This document shows positions 54,341-62,356 of a DNA stretch of 64,000 nucleotides, one piece after another. Source of the stretch: Photobacterium lutimaris. GTDB lineage: Bacteria > Pseudomonadota > Gammaproteobacteria > Enterobacterales > Vibrionaceae. How positions within the stretch are numbered: the stretch's first letter is position 1; every line of letters begins with the position of its first letter. The stretch lies in assembly GCF_003025555.1 (NCBI RefSeq), contig NZ_PYMH01000001.1:372001-436000 (forward strand). Reading direction: 5' to 3'. The notes under the pieces were generated by a model. That model had not been told where the DNA came from. It made no database searches and saw only the letters and a program-made list of their open reading frames with translations. The position numbers and the translations under genes are program-made.

Positions 54341-56323
54341 TTACTTAATGCATTTGAGCATGTAGCTGATGATAGGATCGCTGGTATCTTTCATGGCTAA
54401 TGCTTTTGGCATATAAGCCGGTTTTTTGAGGATCTCGCGAGTGATCAACTCATCAAGCAGAGGCTTGAATTCAAAACCGGTTTTACCAATAAACAACGAT
54501 GTCAGATCTTCACTGGCATAGGCATGCAATGCATCTTTCAACCCTTTCAGGTAGAGGTAGTCTTTGGTGAAGCCTCCTCCACGGTATGCACGCGCGGTAA
54601 TGGTGAAAGCCTGATCGTTACTGATCCCGTAGTCATGCTTTAGCACATGGAAGGTCTCGTTGAAGCTTTCACCCTTGACCATCATATCGACAGCGACCAC
54701 TCGCAATGCCAGCGTTTTCAAACGATGCAGCGGAAAGCTACCTGATAAATGCTCACATAAAATCGCCAAACCTTCTTGGGTATGGGTGTTACCCGGTAAA
54801 CCCAATTTAAGCACCTTCAACGGCTGCATATCAGCGTTGGCGCTAGTCACCAAGTGAACCCCTAATTCATGGTGGATAAGCGCATCAAGGTCCTTACGGT
54901 TGAATTTTGCCGTTTGGTTTACCTTGATTGTCCGGCCACTCACCATTGCACGGGCGATCAGCTGTTTAGAGCCTGCAATTTTACACTTCACCCCATACTC
55001 ATCGGCGGCTTGCTTAAAAGCCTGAATCGCTTCTTGGGCTGAAATGGTTTCCTCTTCTGGCTCGCTGTATTCACAGGCATGCAAGAAAAAGTTCGCATTG
55101 GCGATATCGTTCTGATCCGGCTGGCCATAGTAGCGTAGCGAGTTGTATAGAAACTCATCACTACCAATGCTGGTCAGCAAGTCGATACGAACGGCCAGTT
55201 GATCAATCACCTTGCGGTACATCGCCTGGATATCCGCATCGCGAATATCTTCCACCGGTAAACGGTACAGCTGTTCGCGGAACTTGAACGGATCCAAATC
55301 CAGCTGTCGATAAGTAAAGTTCAACTGGTAGTCATAAGGACGGTGCAAGAACCGGCGTTTTTCCTGTTTGATATTAAGCGGATTGATATAACTAAGTGTA
55401 TTCACTCCCCTTGCAATCGAAAACAGTTGGCGATCGAGCTTGAGTACTTCTCGTGGCAGTTTAGATGCCAACACGTTACTGCCAGTAAGCTTCTTGACTT
55501 TTGTACGGCGCAAAATGGTTTCTGCGGCGTGCTCAGTCAGTACGTTTTTCATCTCAGCGCGTAGCTTATCGATGACCAACGGGAAGCTTTCACCGCGAGC
55601 CTCATCCATGAAGACTTTCTTCACTTCCAGCGGCATGATCAGCGTATTGGTGAAATTGGTTTTCACAAAGCTGGCTTGATACCCCATACCTTGGAAAACA
55701 TCATTCACTTCGGCAGTGATCTCAACGTTCGGTAGCTCGATGTTGCGAAGCTTACCGACCAAGCTATCAATTTCTTTGCGCCAGCGACGCGTGTTGACCT
55801 GCTTTGTGCCGAGGTTGAACACAGGGACATCACGGTCAATTCGCTGATAGTTGTACGAATGAACGTCATACAACAGGCAAAGGCCGAACTGGCTTTCCAG
55901 CGTGTCAATCAGGCACGCTAGGATACGGTAATAACTGTTGTGTTTTGCCAGCGAAACCGCACGCTCTTCATCGGTGAGCGCCGTTTGCCAAACCGGTTTG
56001 CCCCATGCTTCATCATAGATGCAGTTTTCAGGTGCACGGTTCAAGTCGTATTCGTAGCGCGAGTCTTCACCTTGAAGAACGATAGGCAATGAGGAAATGA
56101 AATCACCGGTGAAGGGATCTTCCTCGAAGTAGCGTTCTTCTTCTGTGAGCAAACAGTTTGGCATCAGGTCGCCGCGCAGGCGGTGACCATGATGGATAGC
56201 TGTGGCGATATATGGCTGATATTCGCTGATACGAATAGTCAAGCTTCCATCGTTAAGCTGGGCTTCAAACGGCGCTAACTGCTGGATCCTTTCCAGTATT
56301 TCCGCTTCAGAAAGTTGTAGCAT
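54341..56323 (-). CDS. N-formylglutamate amidohydrolase-like plus DUF1704 (QEGLA) protein
   Basis: A 660-residue two-domain protein. Residues 1-240 look like an N-formylglutamate amidohydrolase fold (ISEYQPYIATAIHHGHRLRG, LCLLYDVHSYNYQ). The C-terminal domain is DUF1704, with HHELGVHLVTSAN (HExxxH zinc site) and TQEGLAILCEHLSG, the QEGLA motif; the family is related to the tubulin tyrosine carboxypeptidase MATCAP. The ATG at 56323 is set by AGGTGA; the frame extends to a TTG. It overlaps the GshB-like gene. Substrate unknown. Confidence 0.88.
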   Translation of the reverse strand: MLQLSEAEILERIQQLAPFEAQLNDGSLTIRISEYQPYIATAIHHGHRLRGDLMPNCLLTEEERYFEEDPFTGDFISSLPIVLQGEDSRYEYDLNRAPENCIYDEAWGKPVWQTALTDEERAVSLAKHNSYYRILACLIDTLESQFGLCLLYDVHSYNYQRIDRDVPVFNLGTKQVNTRRWRKEIDSLVGKLRNIELPNVEITAEVNDVFQGMGYQASFVKTNFTNTLIMPLEVKKVFMDEARGESFPLVIDKLRAEMKNVLTEHAAETILRRTKVKKLTGSNVLASKLPREVLKLDRQLFSIARGVNTLSYINPLNIKQEKRRFLHRPYDYQLNFTYRQLDLDPFKFREQLYRLPVEDIRDADIQAMYRKVIDQLAVRIDLLTSIGSDEFLYNSLRYYGQPDQNDIANANFFLHACEYSEPEEETISAQEAIQAFKQAADEYGVKCKIAGSKQLIARAMVSGRTIKVNQTAKFNRKDLDALIHHELGVHLVTSANADMQPLKVLKLGLPGNTHTQEGLAILCEHLSGSFPLHRLKTLALRVVAVDMMVKGESFNETFHVLKHDYGISNDQAFTITARAYRGGGFTKDYLYLKGLKDALHAYASEDLTSLFIGKTGFEFKPLLDELITREILKKPAYMPKALAMKDTSDPIISYMLKCIK

Positions 56324-57335
56324 CGGCAATCACCTGACGAAATTCATTTTTACGCGTAATGCTAACTTCCTTTGCCTTCACAACGGTTTCGGCAAAATCA
56401 ATCACTTGAACTTGCAACTTGGTACGGTTCAAGCGGTTGATACGGGTGATACCACCAGGGCTTAACACGTTGACTTCAACCAGTTTGCCGTTGATAACAT
56501 CCAAACCCACAAAGTAAAGGCCATCGCGAACCAGTTTCGGGCCAATGTGCTTACAAAGACGCAGCTCCTGCTTGGTCAATGCATGCTTCACTTCTTTACC
56601 GCCGGCATGAATGTTAGATCGTACATCACCTTTGGCTGGCACACGGCGCATTGCACCGATAGGCTCACCGTTTAACATCATGATGCGTACATCACCTTCT
56701 TCTGCACCTTCGATGTAGTCTTGAAGAATGACGTAATTCTTGTCATCACCGATGTAGAAGTCCAAGAGTGACTTCACGCTCGACTTGGCACTTTTCTCAA
56801 CCAAGATGACCCCTTTACCACCGTAGCCATTTAGCGGCTTCATGATCATGCGGTCGTTCGGGGTTTCTTCCAGTACGCGCTCTAAGTATTCACGGTTTTT
56901 CGATACATGGGTGACCGGGATGAACTCATTGTTCGGATCCGGCAGCGATGTTGTGTACAGCTTGTTATTTGCCACACGCAATCCATCGATATCATTCATG
57001 ATAAAGGTATGATCACGAACCGAGTCGAGGAAGTTCAATGCCATGGTGTCCAGCGGCGGGTTAGCGCGCATGAAAATGACATCGAATCCGGCCAATGGTA
57101 GTTGGACCTTGCGAAATTCTGCTTTACGGTAAAAGCTAGGGATATTGCTAGATACCTCAGTCTGTTTAAGCACTTGGCAGAATGCGATAGCCGTGCTGTG
57201 TCGCATAGTCAGATTATTCGGTGTTGTAATGGCTACCGTGTGACCGCGTGTGGCAGCCTCGTGGATCAGACGTAGTGTCGAGTCATTTTCTGGCTCAACT
57301 TTGTCCCACGGATACATAACAAAACAAATTTTCAT
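56307..57335 (-). CDS. GshB-like ATP-grasp ligase
   Basis: A 342-residue ATP-grasp protein close in pattern to glutathione synthetase: MIMKPLNGYGGKGVILVEK (ATP loop), VILQDYIEGAEEGDVRIMMLNGEPIGAMRR, and VGLDVINGKLVEVNVLSPGGI (metal site and product loop). GshB adds glycine to gamma-glutamylcysteine; this copy is not near gshA and is coupled to the DUF1704 gene, so it may join a glutamyl or aminoacyl group to another target. It overlaps the next gene by 17 bases. Confidence 0.88.
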   Translation of the reverse strand: MKICFVMYPWDKVEPENDSTLRLIHEAATRGHTVAITTPNNLTMRHSTAIAFCQVLKQTEVSSNIPSFYRKAEFRKVQLPLAGFDVIFMRANPPLDTMALNFLDSVRDHTFIMNDIDGLRVANNKLYTTSLPDPNNEFIPVTHVSKNREYLERVLEETPNDRMIMKPLNGYGGKGVILVEKSAKSSVKSLLDFYIGDDKNYVILQDYIEGAEEGDVRIMMLNGEPIGAMRRVPAKGDVRSNIHAGGKEVKHALTKQELRLCKHIGPKLVRDGLYFVGLDVINGKLVEVNVLSPGGITRINRLNRTKLQVQVIDFAETVVKAKEVSITRKNEFRQVIADATTF

Positions 57336-57351
57336 AGCAGTCGCCTAATTA

Positions 57352-57367
57352 CTGTCAACGTTGACAG
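57352..57367 (+). promoter_or_regulatory. Perfect 16-bp palindrome upstream of the GshB-like gene
   Basis: CTGTCAACGTTGACAG is a perfect palindrome, centred 24 bases before the gene start. It also contains TTGACA in both directions. It may be an operator; no specific regulator is identified. Confidence 0.5.
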
Positions 57368-57380
57368 AGGTAAAAAGAAG

Positions 57381-57411
57381 TAAGCCATCGCACGGAGGGT
57401 GGATGGCTTAT
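57381..57411 (-). terminator. Terminator of maoP
   Basis: TAAGCCATC and GATGGCTTA around a 12-nt loop, T-rich on the minus strand side (CTTCTTTTTACC). Confidence 0.65.
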
Positions 57412-57452
57412 TCGTAATGGTAAATAGTGAGAGTAAAGATGCTTTACTCTGT

Positions 57453-57794
57453 TTAGATATCGATATCAGTTTCGACATCATCATCATCAAAGTCGTGAGT
57501 GTGCTGCTTTCTTTGCGAAACACACAGTGTGTAACTACGTACTTTGTTTGTGGTCTTGTTCACGTATTTAGACCAGCACTTGGCGTAGCTGGTTTGAATC
57601 TCTCTACTGCCGCTGATATCGGCAAGAAATTCCTGTTCATTAACCGTTTCCGGAATCAATGAACCATCAGCGAGGCCACGCATAGTGCGACCAAAATTTT
57701 CTAGAATTTGAGCTTCGCCAATGGTGAAAACACCTGAGCGGTTGAAACCTCGTGGGAAATTTTTATCGTCGTAAAATTTGCCTACACTTCTCAT
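57453..57794 (-). CDS. maoP: MaoP (YifE), Ori macrodomain protein
   Basis: A 113-residue DUF413 protein: FYDDKNFPRGFNRSGVFTIGEAQILENFGRTMRGL is the family signature, ending in an acidic tail (DFDDDDVETDID). MaoP organises the Ori macrodomain in E. coli. ATG 57794 (MRSVGKF) is the family start; the frame is open to 57857. As in E. coli, it is divergent to hdfR, which supports the call. Confidence 0.9.
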   Translation of the reverse strand: MRSVGKFYDDKNFPRGFNRSGVFTIGEAQILENFGRTMRGLADGSLIPETVNEQEFLADISGSREIQTSYAKCWSKYVNKTTNKVRSYTLCVSQRKQHTHDFDDDDVETDIDI

Positions 57795-57958
57795 TGAATA
57801 TGCTTCCAAACGTGATTTGCGCAGATATTCTTTCAGCTTGCAGATCTTGTAAATCAAAATTTTTTAGTCGTAACGATTAAAATTTTTGATTAAGCTGAAA
57901 GGGTATGAAGATGTATTATGATCCCTTTAACCCTTAATCTTCGTCGTCGAGGACGCTA

Positions 57959-58819
57959 GTGGACACAGAACTACTTAGAACCTTTCTTGAAGTGACCAAA
58001 ACGCGCCATTTTGGCCGTGCTGCAGACAACTTGTTTTTAACCCAGTCTGCGGTGAGCTTTCGTATACGCCAACTCGAAACCCAACTGGGGAATGACTTGT
58101 TTTCTCGCCAACGCGGTAACGTACACCTGACTGCCGCGGGTGAGCGACTTCAGCCTTATGCTGAGGCCATTTTGCAAACCTGGGGACGGGCTAGGCAGGA
58201 TGTGGCACTGACTGAGACGCTGAATCAGCAAGTAACGGTTGGGGCTTCATCACTGTTCTGGGAGTTCGACGGAATTTCAGATTGGGTCAGCCGAATCTAC
58301 CAGCATGTCGATGGGCTTGCGTTGCGCTTGGAATCGATACCCCGCCAAAGCCTTGCAAAGCAACTGTTGGATAATAGCATTGACGTGGCGATTACCTCTG
58401 AGCCACCAAAGATTGAAAACCTACAGGTGACCAAGGTTCGCGAATATCAGTTGCAGCTAGTCACCAAAGACAAAGATTGCACCATGGAAAAGGTGAAATC
58501 GCTCCCGCTGGTATATCTTGATTGGGGAACGCGTTTTTCGGTTGAACATAGTCGGATTGTCGAATTACAGAAGACGCCAATCATGCATACCCATTCCAGC
58601 AAGATGGCCATGGAGTTTTTGATCAACAATAAGGGGGTGGGTTTCTTACCTTCTCCTGTTGTGGCAGCCAGTGTGCAGGAAGGTTTACTGTTTCCTGTGG
58701 CAGATGCGCCAGTGATGGAACAGTCACTGTATCTGGTATGGCGTGAAGATACAGAAAAAGCCGAGATGCTGGAGTCAATGCTGGCGGTGCCGTTCAATCA
58801 AGTTATTGAAAGTGTCTAG
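57959..58819 (+). CDS. hdfR: HdfR, LysR-type transcriptional regulator
   Basis: A 286-residue LysR regulator. The HTH is in TRHFGRAADNLFLTQSAVSFRIRQLETQLG (about residues 14-43) and the effector domain follows. The sequence and the divergent maoP gene match E. coli HdfR, which represses flhDC. The GTG start has GAGGAC 9 bases upstream. Confidence 0.92.
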   Translation: MDTELLRTFLEVTKTRHFGRAADNLFLTQSAVSFRIRQLETQLGNDLFSRQRGNVHLTAAGERLQPYAEAILQTWGRARQDVALTETLNQQVTVGASSLFWEFDGISDWVSRIYQHVDGLALRLESIPRQSLAKQLLDNSIDVAITSEPPKIENLQVTKVREYQLQLVTKDKDCTMEKVKSLPLVYLDWGTRFSVEHSRIVELQKTPIMHTHSSKMAMEFLINNKGVGFLPSPVVAASVQEGLLFPVADAPVMEQSLYLVWREDTEKAEMLESMLAVPFNQVIESV

Positions 58820-58956
58820 CGGGAAAACGAAAAGATCAGACCATAAATAGATTTTATCGTGTCCAGTAAAATTACTTGTTGTACATAAATTGTGGTGATC
58901 TCCTATTCTCTCGATATCTCCTCTAAGTTGGAGGAGATAGCGATACGAGAATATAG

Positions 58957-59172
58957 ATGTATATCACAAATGGCATTATGGGGTTGATGACCTTGATACT
59001 ATTTGTCGCCGGTCCGATGGTATTTAGTATTTTTGTCATGATCCAAAGTTACACTTCAATAAGGTTTGGTAGTGATATTTTGCTGTTGGCATGTGTCGTT
59101 GCCAGCGTTCAATCAATCTGTATTTGTTACTTACTCTGGAATGGTTTCAGGAAACAAGCATGGCTAAGTTAG
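58957..59172 (+). CDS. 71-residue membrane protein
   Basis: Two hydrophobic segments (GIMGLMTLILFVAGPMVFSI and SDILLLACVVASVQSICICY) suggest a small inner-membrane protein. A GGAGGAG lies about 19 bases upstream, far for a ribosome site. It overlaps the next gene by 13 bases, consistent with coupling. Family not recognised. Confidence 0.6.
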   Translation: MYITNGIMGLMTLILFVAGPMVFSIFVMIQSYTSIRFGSDILLLACVVASVQSICICYLLWNGFRKQAWLS

Positions 59173-59318
59173 ATCAAAAATTCTCTAAAGGGTCTAAGTC
59201 AAAAAATAAGTTCGATTTTGAAGGTGATTTTCAAGATTTCGACCAATCATCAAAGAAGAAAAAGCGCCGTATCGCGCGCCAGCGTGACGCTTATCCGGAG
59301 TATGACGACAGCTATTGA
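59160..59318 (+). CDS. 52-residue charged cytoplasmic protein
   Basis: ATG 59160 to TGA 59318. Lys/Asp-rich (MAKLDQKFSKGSKSKNKFDF, then KKKKRRIARQRDAYPEYDDSY). It overlaps the preceding membrane-protein gene, and a strong terminator follows 22 bases after its stop, so the two form an operon. Resembles the short basic-acidic proteins common in Vibrio but no family name recalled. Confidence 0.6.
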   Translation: MAKLDQKFSKGSKSKNKFDFEGDFQDFDQSSKKKKRRIARQRDAYPEYDDSY

Positions 59319-59340
59319 TTCAATGATTTGATGTAATGAG

Positions 59341-59364
59341 AAAGGGCGCTATTTAGCGCCCTTT
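59341..59364 (+). terminator. Terminator after the two small genes
   Basis: AAAGGGCGC and GCGCCCTTT (9 bp, 6-nt loop) followed by GTGGTTTTT. Confidence 0.85.
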
Positions 59365-59428
59365 GTGGTTTTTAGCGTTCGTGGTTTACGCTTAAAGGCA
59401 GAAGAATATCTGTCAAGAGGCTAGCACA

Positions 59429-59752
59429 ATGTCTAAAAACCCAATGTCGATGGAAAATGTACAAAAGCTGGTTGGCGAGCAAGTCAAAGTGTTTGATCAG
59501 CATGGTCACGAGGCTGAATTTACGGTTAGTAACGTTACGCAGCAGCCTCGGCACGGTTTTGATGATCTCGGTCGGTTCATCGAACATTTCGTTATCACCT
59601 TTCAAGGCGATGGTAGTACCCATTTTCCCGATGGCCACTATCACTTTAAACACCCGAAGTTGGGCGAAGTCGAATTGCATGTCATACACAAACATGATCA
59701 TGATTATGAAGTGCTGGTGGAAACGGAGTTGGTCATAGGCCAGTCTAGTTGA
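59429..59752 (+). CDS. Small conserved-looking protein (possibly DUF6916-like)
   Basis: A 107-residue soluble protein, His-rich (DQHGHEAEF, FPDGHYHFKHPKLGEVELHVIHKHDHDYEVLVE). The GDGSTHFPDGHYHFKHPKLG pattern of a beta-sandwich recalls DUF6916, but the match is by memory only. RBS AGAGG 12 bases upstream. Function unknown. Confidence 0.6.
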   Translation: MSKNPMSMENVQKLVGEQVKVFDQHGHEAEFTVSNVTQQPRHGFDDLGRFIEHFVITFQGDGSTHFPDGHYHFKHPKLGEVELHVIHKHDHDYEVLVETELVIGQSS

Positions 59753-59833
59753 CGTATCTTGATCAATATTTCTTGTTGCAAATCATGTATACTGCTCCAA
59801 GTTTGAATGTAGGTACTGCAAAACAAGAGTGAA

Positions 59834-60019
59834 ATGATGCTAGACAATATTTCTATTCCAGAAGATATCGAACAAGAGCCTGAATTGGCTATCCCTTCGA
59901 TTGAAGAGCAAAAGCGCATTGTTGAAGAGCTAAAGCGCTTAGAAGAAGCGGGTGAGCTGACACCTGAAGTGCTTGAAGAGTTCATGACCGGTAAGCGTAC
60001 CGTGTCTAAAAGCGAATAA
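59834..60019 (+). CDS. 61-residue acidic helical protein
   Basis: Highly charged and probably a coiled helix (SIEEQKRIVEELKRLEEAGELTPEVLEEFMTGK). Start ATG 59834 or the next ATG at 59837; AAGAGTG lies just upstream and TATACT at 59788-59793 may be its -10 box. No family known to me. Confidence 0.6.
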   Translation: MMLDNISIPEDIEQEPELAIPSIEEQKRIVEELKRLEEAGELTPEVLEEFMTGKRTVSKSE

Positions 60020-60026
60020 TATTGAA

Positions 60027-60052
60027 AACCAAGTGACTTCGTCGCTGGGTTA
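60027..60052 (+). repeat. Dispersed intergenic repeat, degenerate half unit
   Basis: AACCAAGTGACTTCGTCGCT then GGGTTA; related to 38741-38813 but degenerate. Confidence 0.4.
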
Positions 60053-60069
60053 GCTAACGTTAAGAAATA

Positions 60070-60105
60070 GCATCATGAGATGATTCATGGTGCTTTTTTT
60101 TATTA
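60070..60105 (+). terminator. Terminator after the acidic protein gene
   Basis: AGCATCATGA and TTCATGGTGCT form an imperfect stem followed by eight T. Confidence 0.75.
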
Positions 60106-60380
60106 ATTTTCACATCACTGATTTTCTCCTTCTGACTATTTGAACAGCGTGGTGACTGACACTTTATAATTATTTTGTGGTTGTTGACGCCATAATGAAA
60201 ACGCGTGTTTAACTATAACTCATTAAATTAAAATGGTTTTAATTTAATGATAATAAACAACCACTAAAATTATTTAATTTTTTTGTTATAGATCTCATGA
60301 TTTTACTATACTTATTGTATGAAAAAAGAGACAGCGTTGTATTCAATGTTGTAATTGTTCATATATTTGGAGTGAAATGA
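60106..60380. other. AT-rich intergenic region before the NADAR-RibA gene
   Basis: No gene. It should contain the promoter of the following gene. I see no FMN riboswitch structure. Confidence 0.45.
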
Positions 60381-61433
60381 ATGATTGAAGAAATCCAGTT
60401 CTATGAGCCCAATGAAGATTACGGTTATTTATCTAATTTTGCTGACAGCCCTATTCAGTTGAGTGAGGTCATTTGGCCAACCAGTGAACATTATTATCAA
60501 GCTCAGAAGTTTACCGACCACTCTGTTCAACAAAAAATACTAAATGCTTCAACTCCAGACGAGGCGTTTCAATTAAGCCGTAAATATGACCATTTGGTAA
60601 AATCAGACTGGATGGATGTTCGCCATTCCGTGATGCGTTATATTGTTTTTGAAAAATTTCGCCAGAATACACATTTTACCCATTTACTGGTCAGTACGGG
60701 TGACAAACTATTGACAGAGCACTCCCATAAAGACAGCTACTGGGGAGATGGTGGTGATGGTAAAGGGCAAAATGAACTGGGTAAAATTCTTATGGAAGTG
60801 AGGGATTACTTCGCTCAGCAAGAGCCTTTCAACTACGTGCATTTTGTTGATAGTGCAAAGCTTCCTACCCAGTGGGGGACTTTCCGGATGTATGGGTTTG
60901 TTGAGCATGCAACAGGAAAAGAACATTTGGCGCTTGTTTACGGGAACTTGAATGGTGGTGAGCCAGCACTGATCCGTTTGCACTCGGAATGCTTGACTGG
61001 AGATGCTTTGTTCAGCGCTCGCTGTGATTGTGGTTTCCAGTTATCAAGGGCAATGGAAAATATTGTCAACGCTGGTCACGGCGTTCTCTTTTATTTAAGG
61101 CAAGAAGGTCGAGGAATTGGGCTAATAAATAAAATCCGTGCTTATCATCTTCAAGATAACGGTGCTGATACTGTTGAGGCCAATGAAGCACTCGGCTTTG
61201 CGGCAGACATGAGAGATTATTCTTTCTGTAAGGGAATGTTGAGCTTTTTAAATATTGAATCGGTCAAGTTAATGACAAACAACCCGAAGAAGGTTAAAGC
61301 ATTGGAGAAAGCGGGGATACATATATCGAAGCGTGTTCCCTTACAAGAGGGAAATAACCCGCATAATCATGGCTACTTGAAAACTAAAGCCAGTAAGTTA
61401 GGGCATATATTCGATAATACATTTATTGAATAA
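60381..61433 (+). CDS. NADAR (YbiA) - GTP cyclohydrolase II (RibA) fusion
   Basis: A 350-residue bifunctional protein. Residues 1-150 are the NADAR/YbiA N-glycosidase domain ([45 protein letters not shown]), which destroys reactive riboflavin intermediates. Residues of about 155-350 are GTP cyclohydrolase II, with the zinc site [15 protein letters not shown] and the catalytic [17 protein letters not shown]. Such COG3236-RibA fusions are known from Vibrio vulnificus. The ATG follows GGAG by 9 bases. It is probably an extra RibA, away from a rib operon. Confidence 0.93.
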   Translation: MIEEIQFYEPNEDYGYLSNFADSPIQLSEVIWPTSEHYYQAQKFTDHSVQQKILNASTPDEAFQLSRKYDHLVKSDWMDVRHSVMRYIVFEKFRQNTHFTHLLVSTGDKLLTEHSHKDSYWGDGGDGKGQNELGKILMEVRDYFAQQEPFNYVHFVDSAKLPTQWGTFRMYGFVEHATGKEHLALVYGNLNGGEPALIRLHSECLTGDALFSARCDCGFQLSRAMENIVNAGHGVLFYLRQEGRGIGLINKIRAYHLQDNGADTVEANEALGFAADMRDYSFCKGMLSFLNIESVKLMTNNPKKVKALEKAGIHISKRVPLQEGNNPHNHGYLKTKASKLGHIFDNTFIE

Positions 61434-61458
61434 TGTAATTTGAAAATAAATGAGTGAA

Positions 61459-61486
61459 AAAGCCATCTTAAAGAAGATGGCTTTAA
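61459..61486 (-). terminator. Bidirectional terminator after the NADAR-RibA gene
   Basis: AGCCATCTT and AAGATGGCT (9 bp, 4-nt loop), A-rich before and T-rich after; shared by the converging genes. Confidence 0.75.
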
Positions 61487-61515
61487 TTTGTTGGCGCTTT
61501 TAATTCATGAATAGG

Positions 61516-62277
61516 TTAAAAGTATTTATCAACAATGCTATCCATTTTTCCTGTTGATTTTAATGTTTTTAGCCTCTTGTTAATAAATTTCTGTAGTTCA
61601 GGATCCATTTTTGGATCAAAGGCAAGATGTATAGGGTAGTCAGGAATAACCGCATTAAAAGGCTGCATAATATATTTGTCTTTATCTTGATCTTGTTTTT
61701 TTAAGTTGTACTTAATACGTGATTTCATTTCTACAAAAGCCGTATCGCCGGGGATTTTATTTATCACGCGAAAGGCTGCACTATAGTCTTTAACCCTGAG
61801 TTCGTCGATAGTCCCTGCTGTGATATAGGGCATAAGTTCCGGGTAGTCAAAGCCGTGCAGTAAGACCACGACTTTATCTTCTAAATCTTGCATTGTGTTG
61901 AAATTAAAGGGGCTGGCGTTGCTACTGACTAATACATGTTGAACATTGTATATGGGGAAATCAGAGAGGTTTTTGGCCTGAACGCCCCCCCAATTAGGGC
62001 TACCATAGGTAATCCAATTCGTCTCTTCCCCTGCTTCCAGTAAGGTGATCATACGGTTGAAGGGGTAGGTGTGGTACTGGATATTGTAATGACTTTGCTC
62101 GAATATGGCGTTGACAATATCGGTAACGATGCCTTTGTGATTATTGCCACTTTCAATCTGGAAAGGCTCCGCTTGTTTAGCGATGACATAATAATTGACA
62201 GTTTCAGCATTGCTTTCGGAGGTATAAACGGGGAGTACGAATGCGAAAGCTAATGACGATAATGTTTTTTTATTCAT
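61516..62277 (-). CDS. Periplasmic solute-binding protein (SBP_bac_3-like)
   Basis: A 253-residue exported protein (signal KKTLSSLAFAFVLPVYTSES, cleavage near SNAET). The body fits a type 2 periplasmic-binding fold: PFQIESGNNHKGIVTDIVNAIFEQSHYNIQYHTYPFNRMITLLEAG, and FDPKMDPELQKFINKRLKTLKSTGKMDSIVDKYF at the end. No transporter genes adjoin; it is divergent to the histidine kinase gene, so it may be its extracytoplasmic ligand sensor. Confidence 0.85.
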   Translation of the reverse strand: MNKKTLSSLAFAFVLPVYTSESNAETVNYYVIAKQAEPFQIESGNNHKGIVTDIVNAIFEQSHYNIQYHTYPFNRMITLLEAGEETNWITYGSPNWGGVQAKNLSDFPIYNVQHVLVSSNASPFNFNTMQDLEDKVVVLLHGFDYPELMPYITAGTIDELRVKDYSAAFRVINKIPGDTAFVEMKSRIKYNLKKQDQDKDKYIMQPFNAVIPDYPIHLAFDPKMDPELQKFINKRLKTLKSTGKMDSIVDKYF

Positions 62278-62356
62278 TTCTTATCCTTGCCTTAATATTC
62301 CATTTTGAAGGTCTATTATTAGATTAGTAGAGGAATAGGAAGATGCGAGTTTAAGG

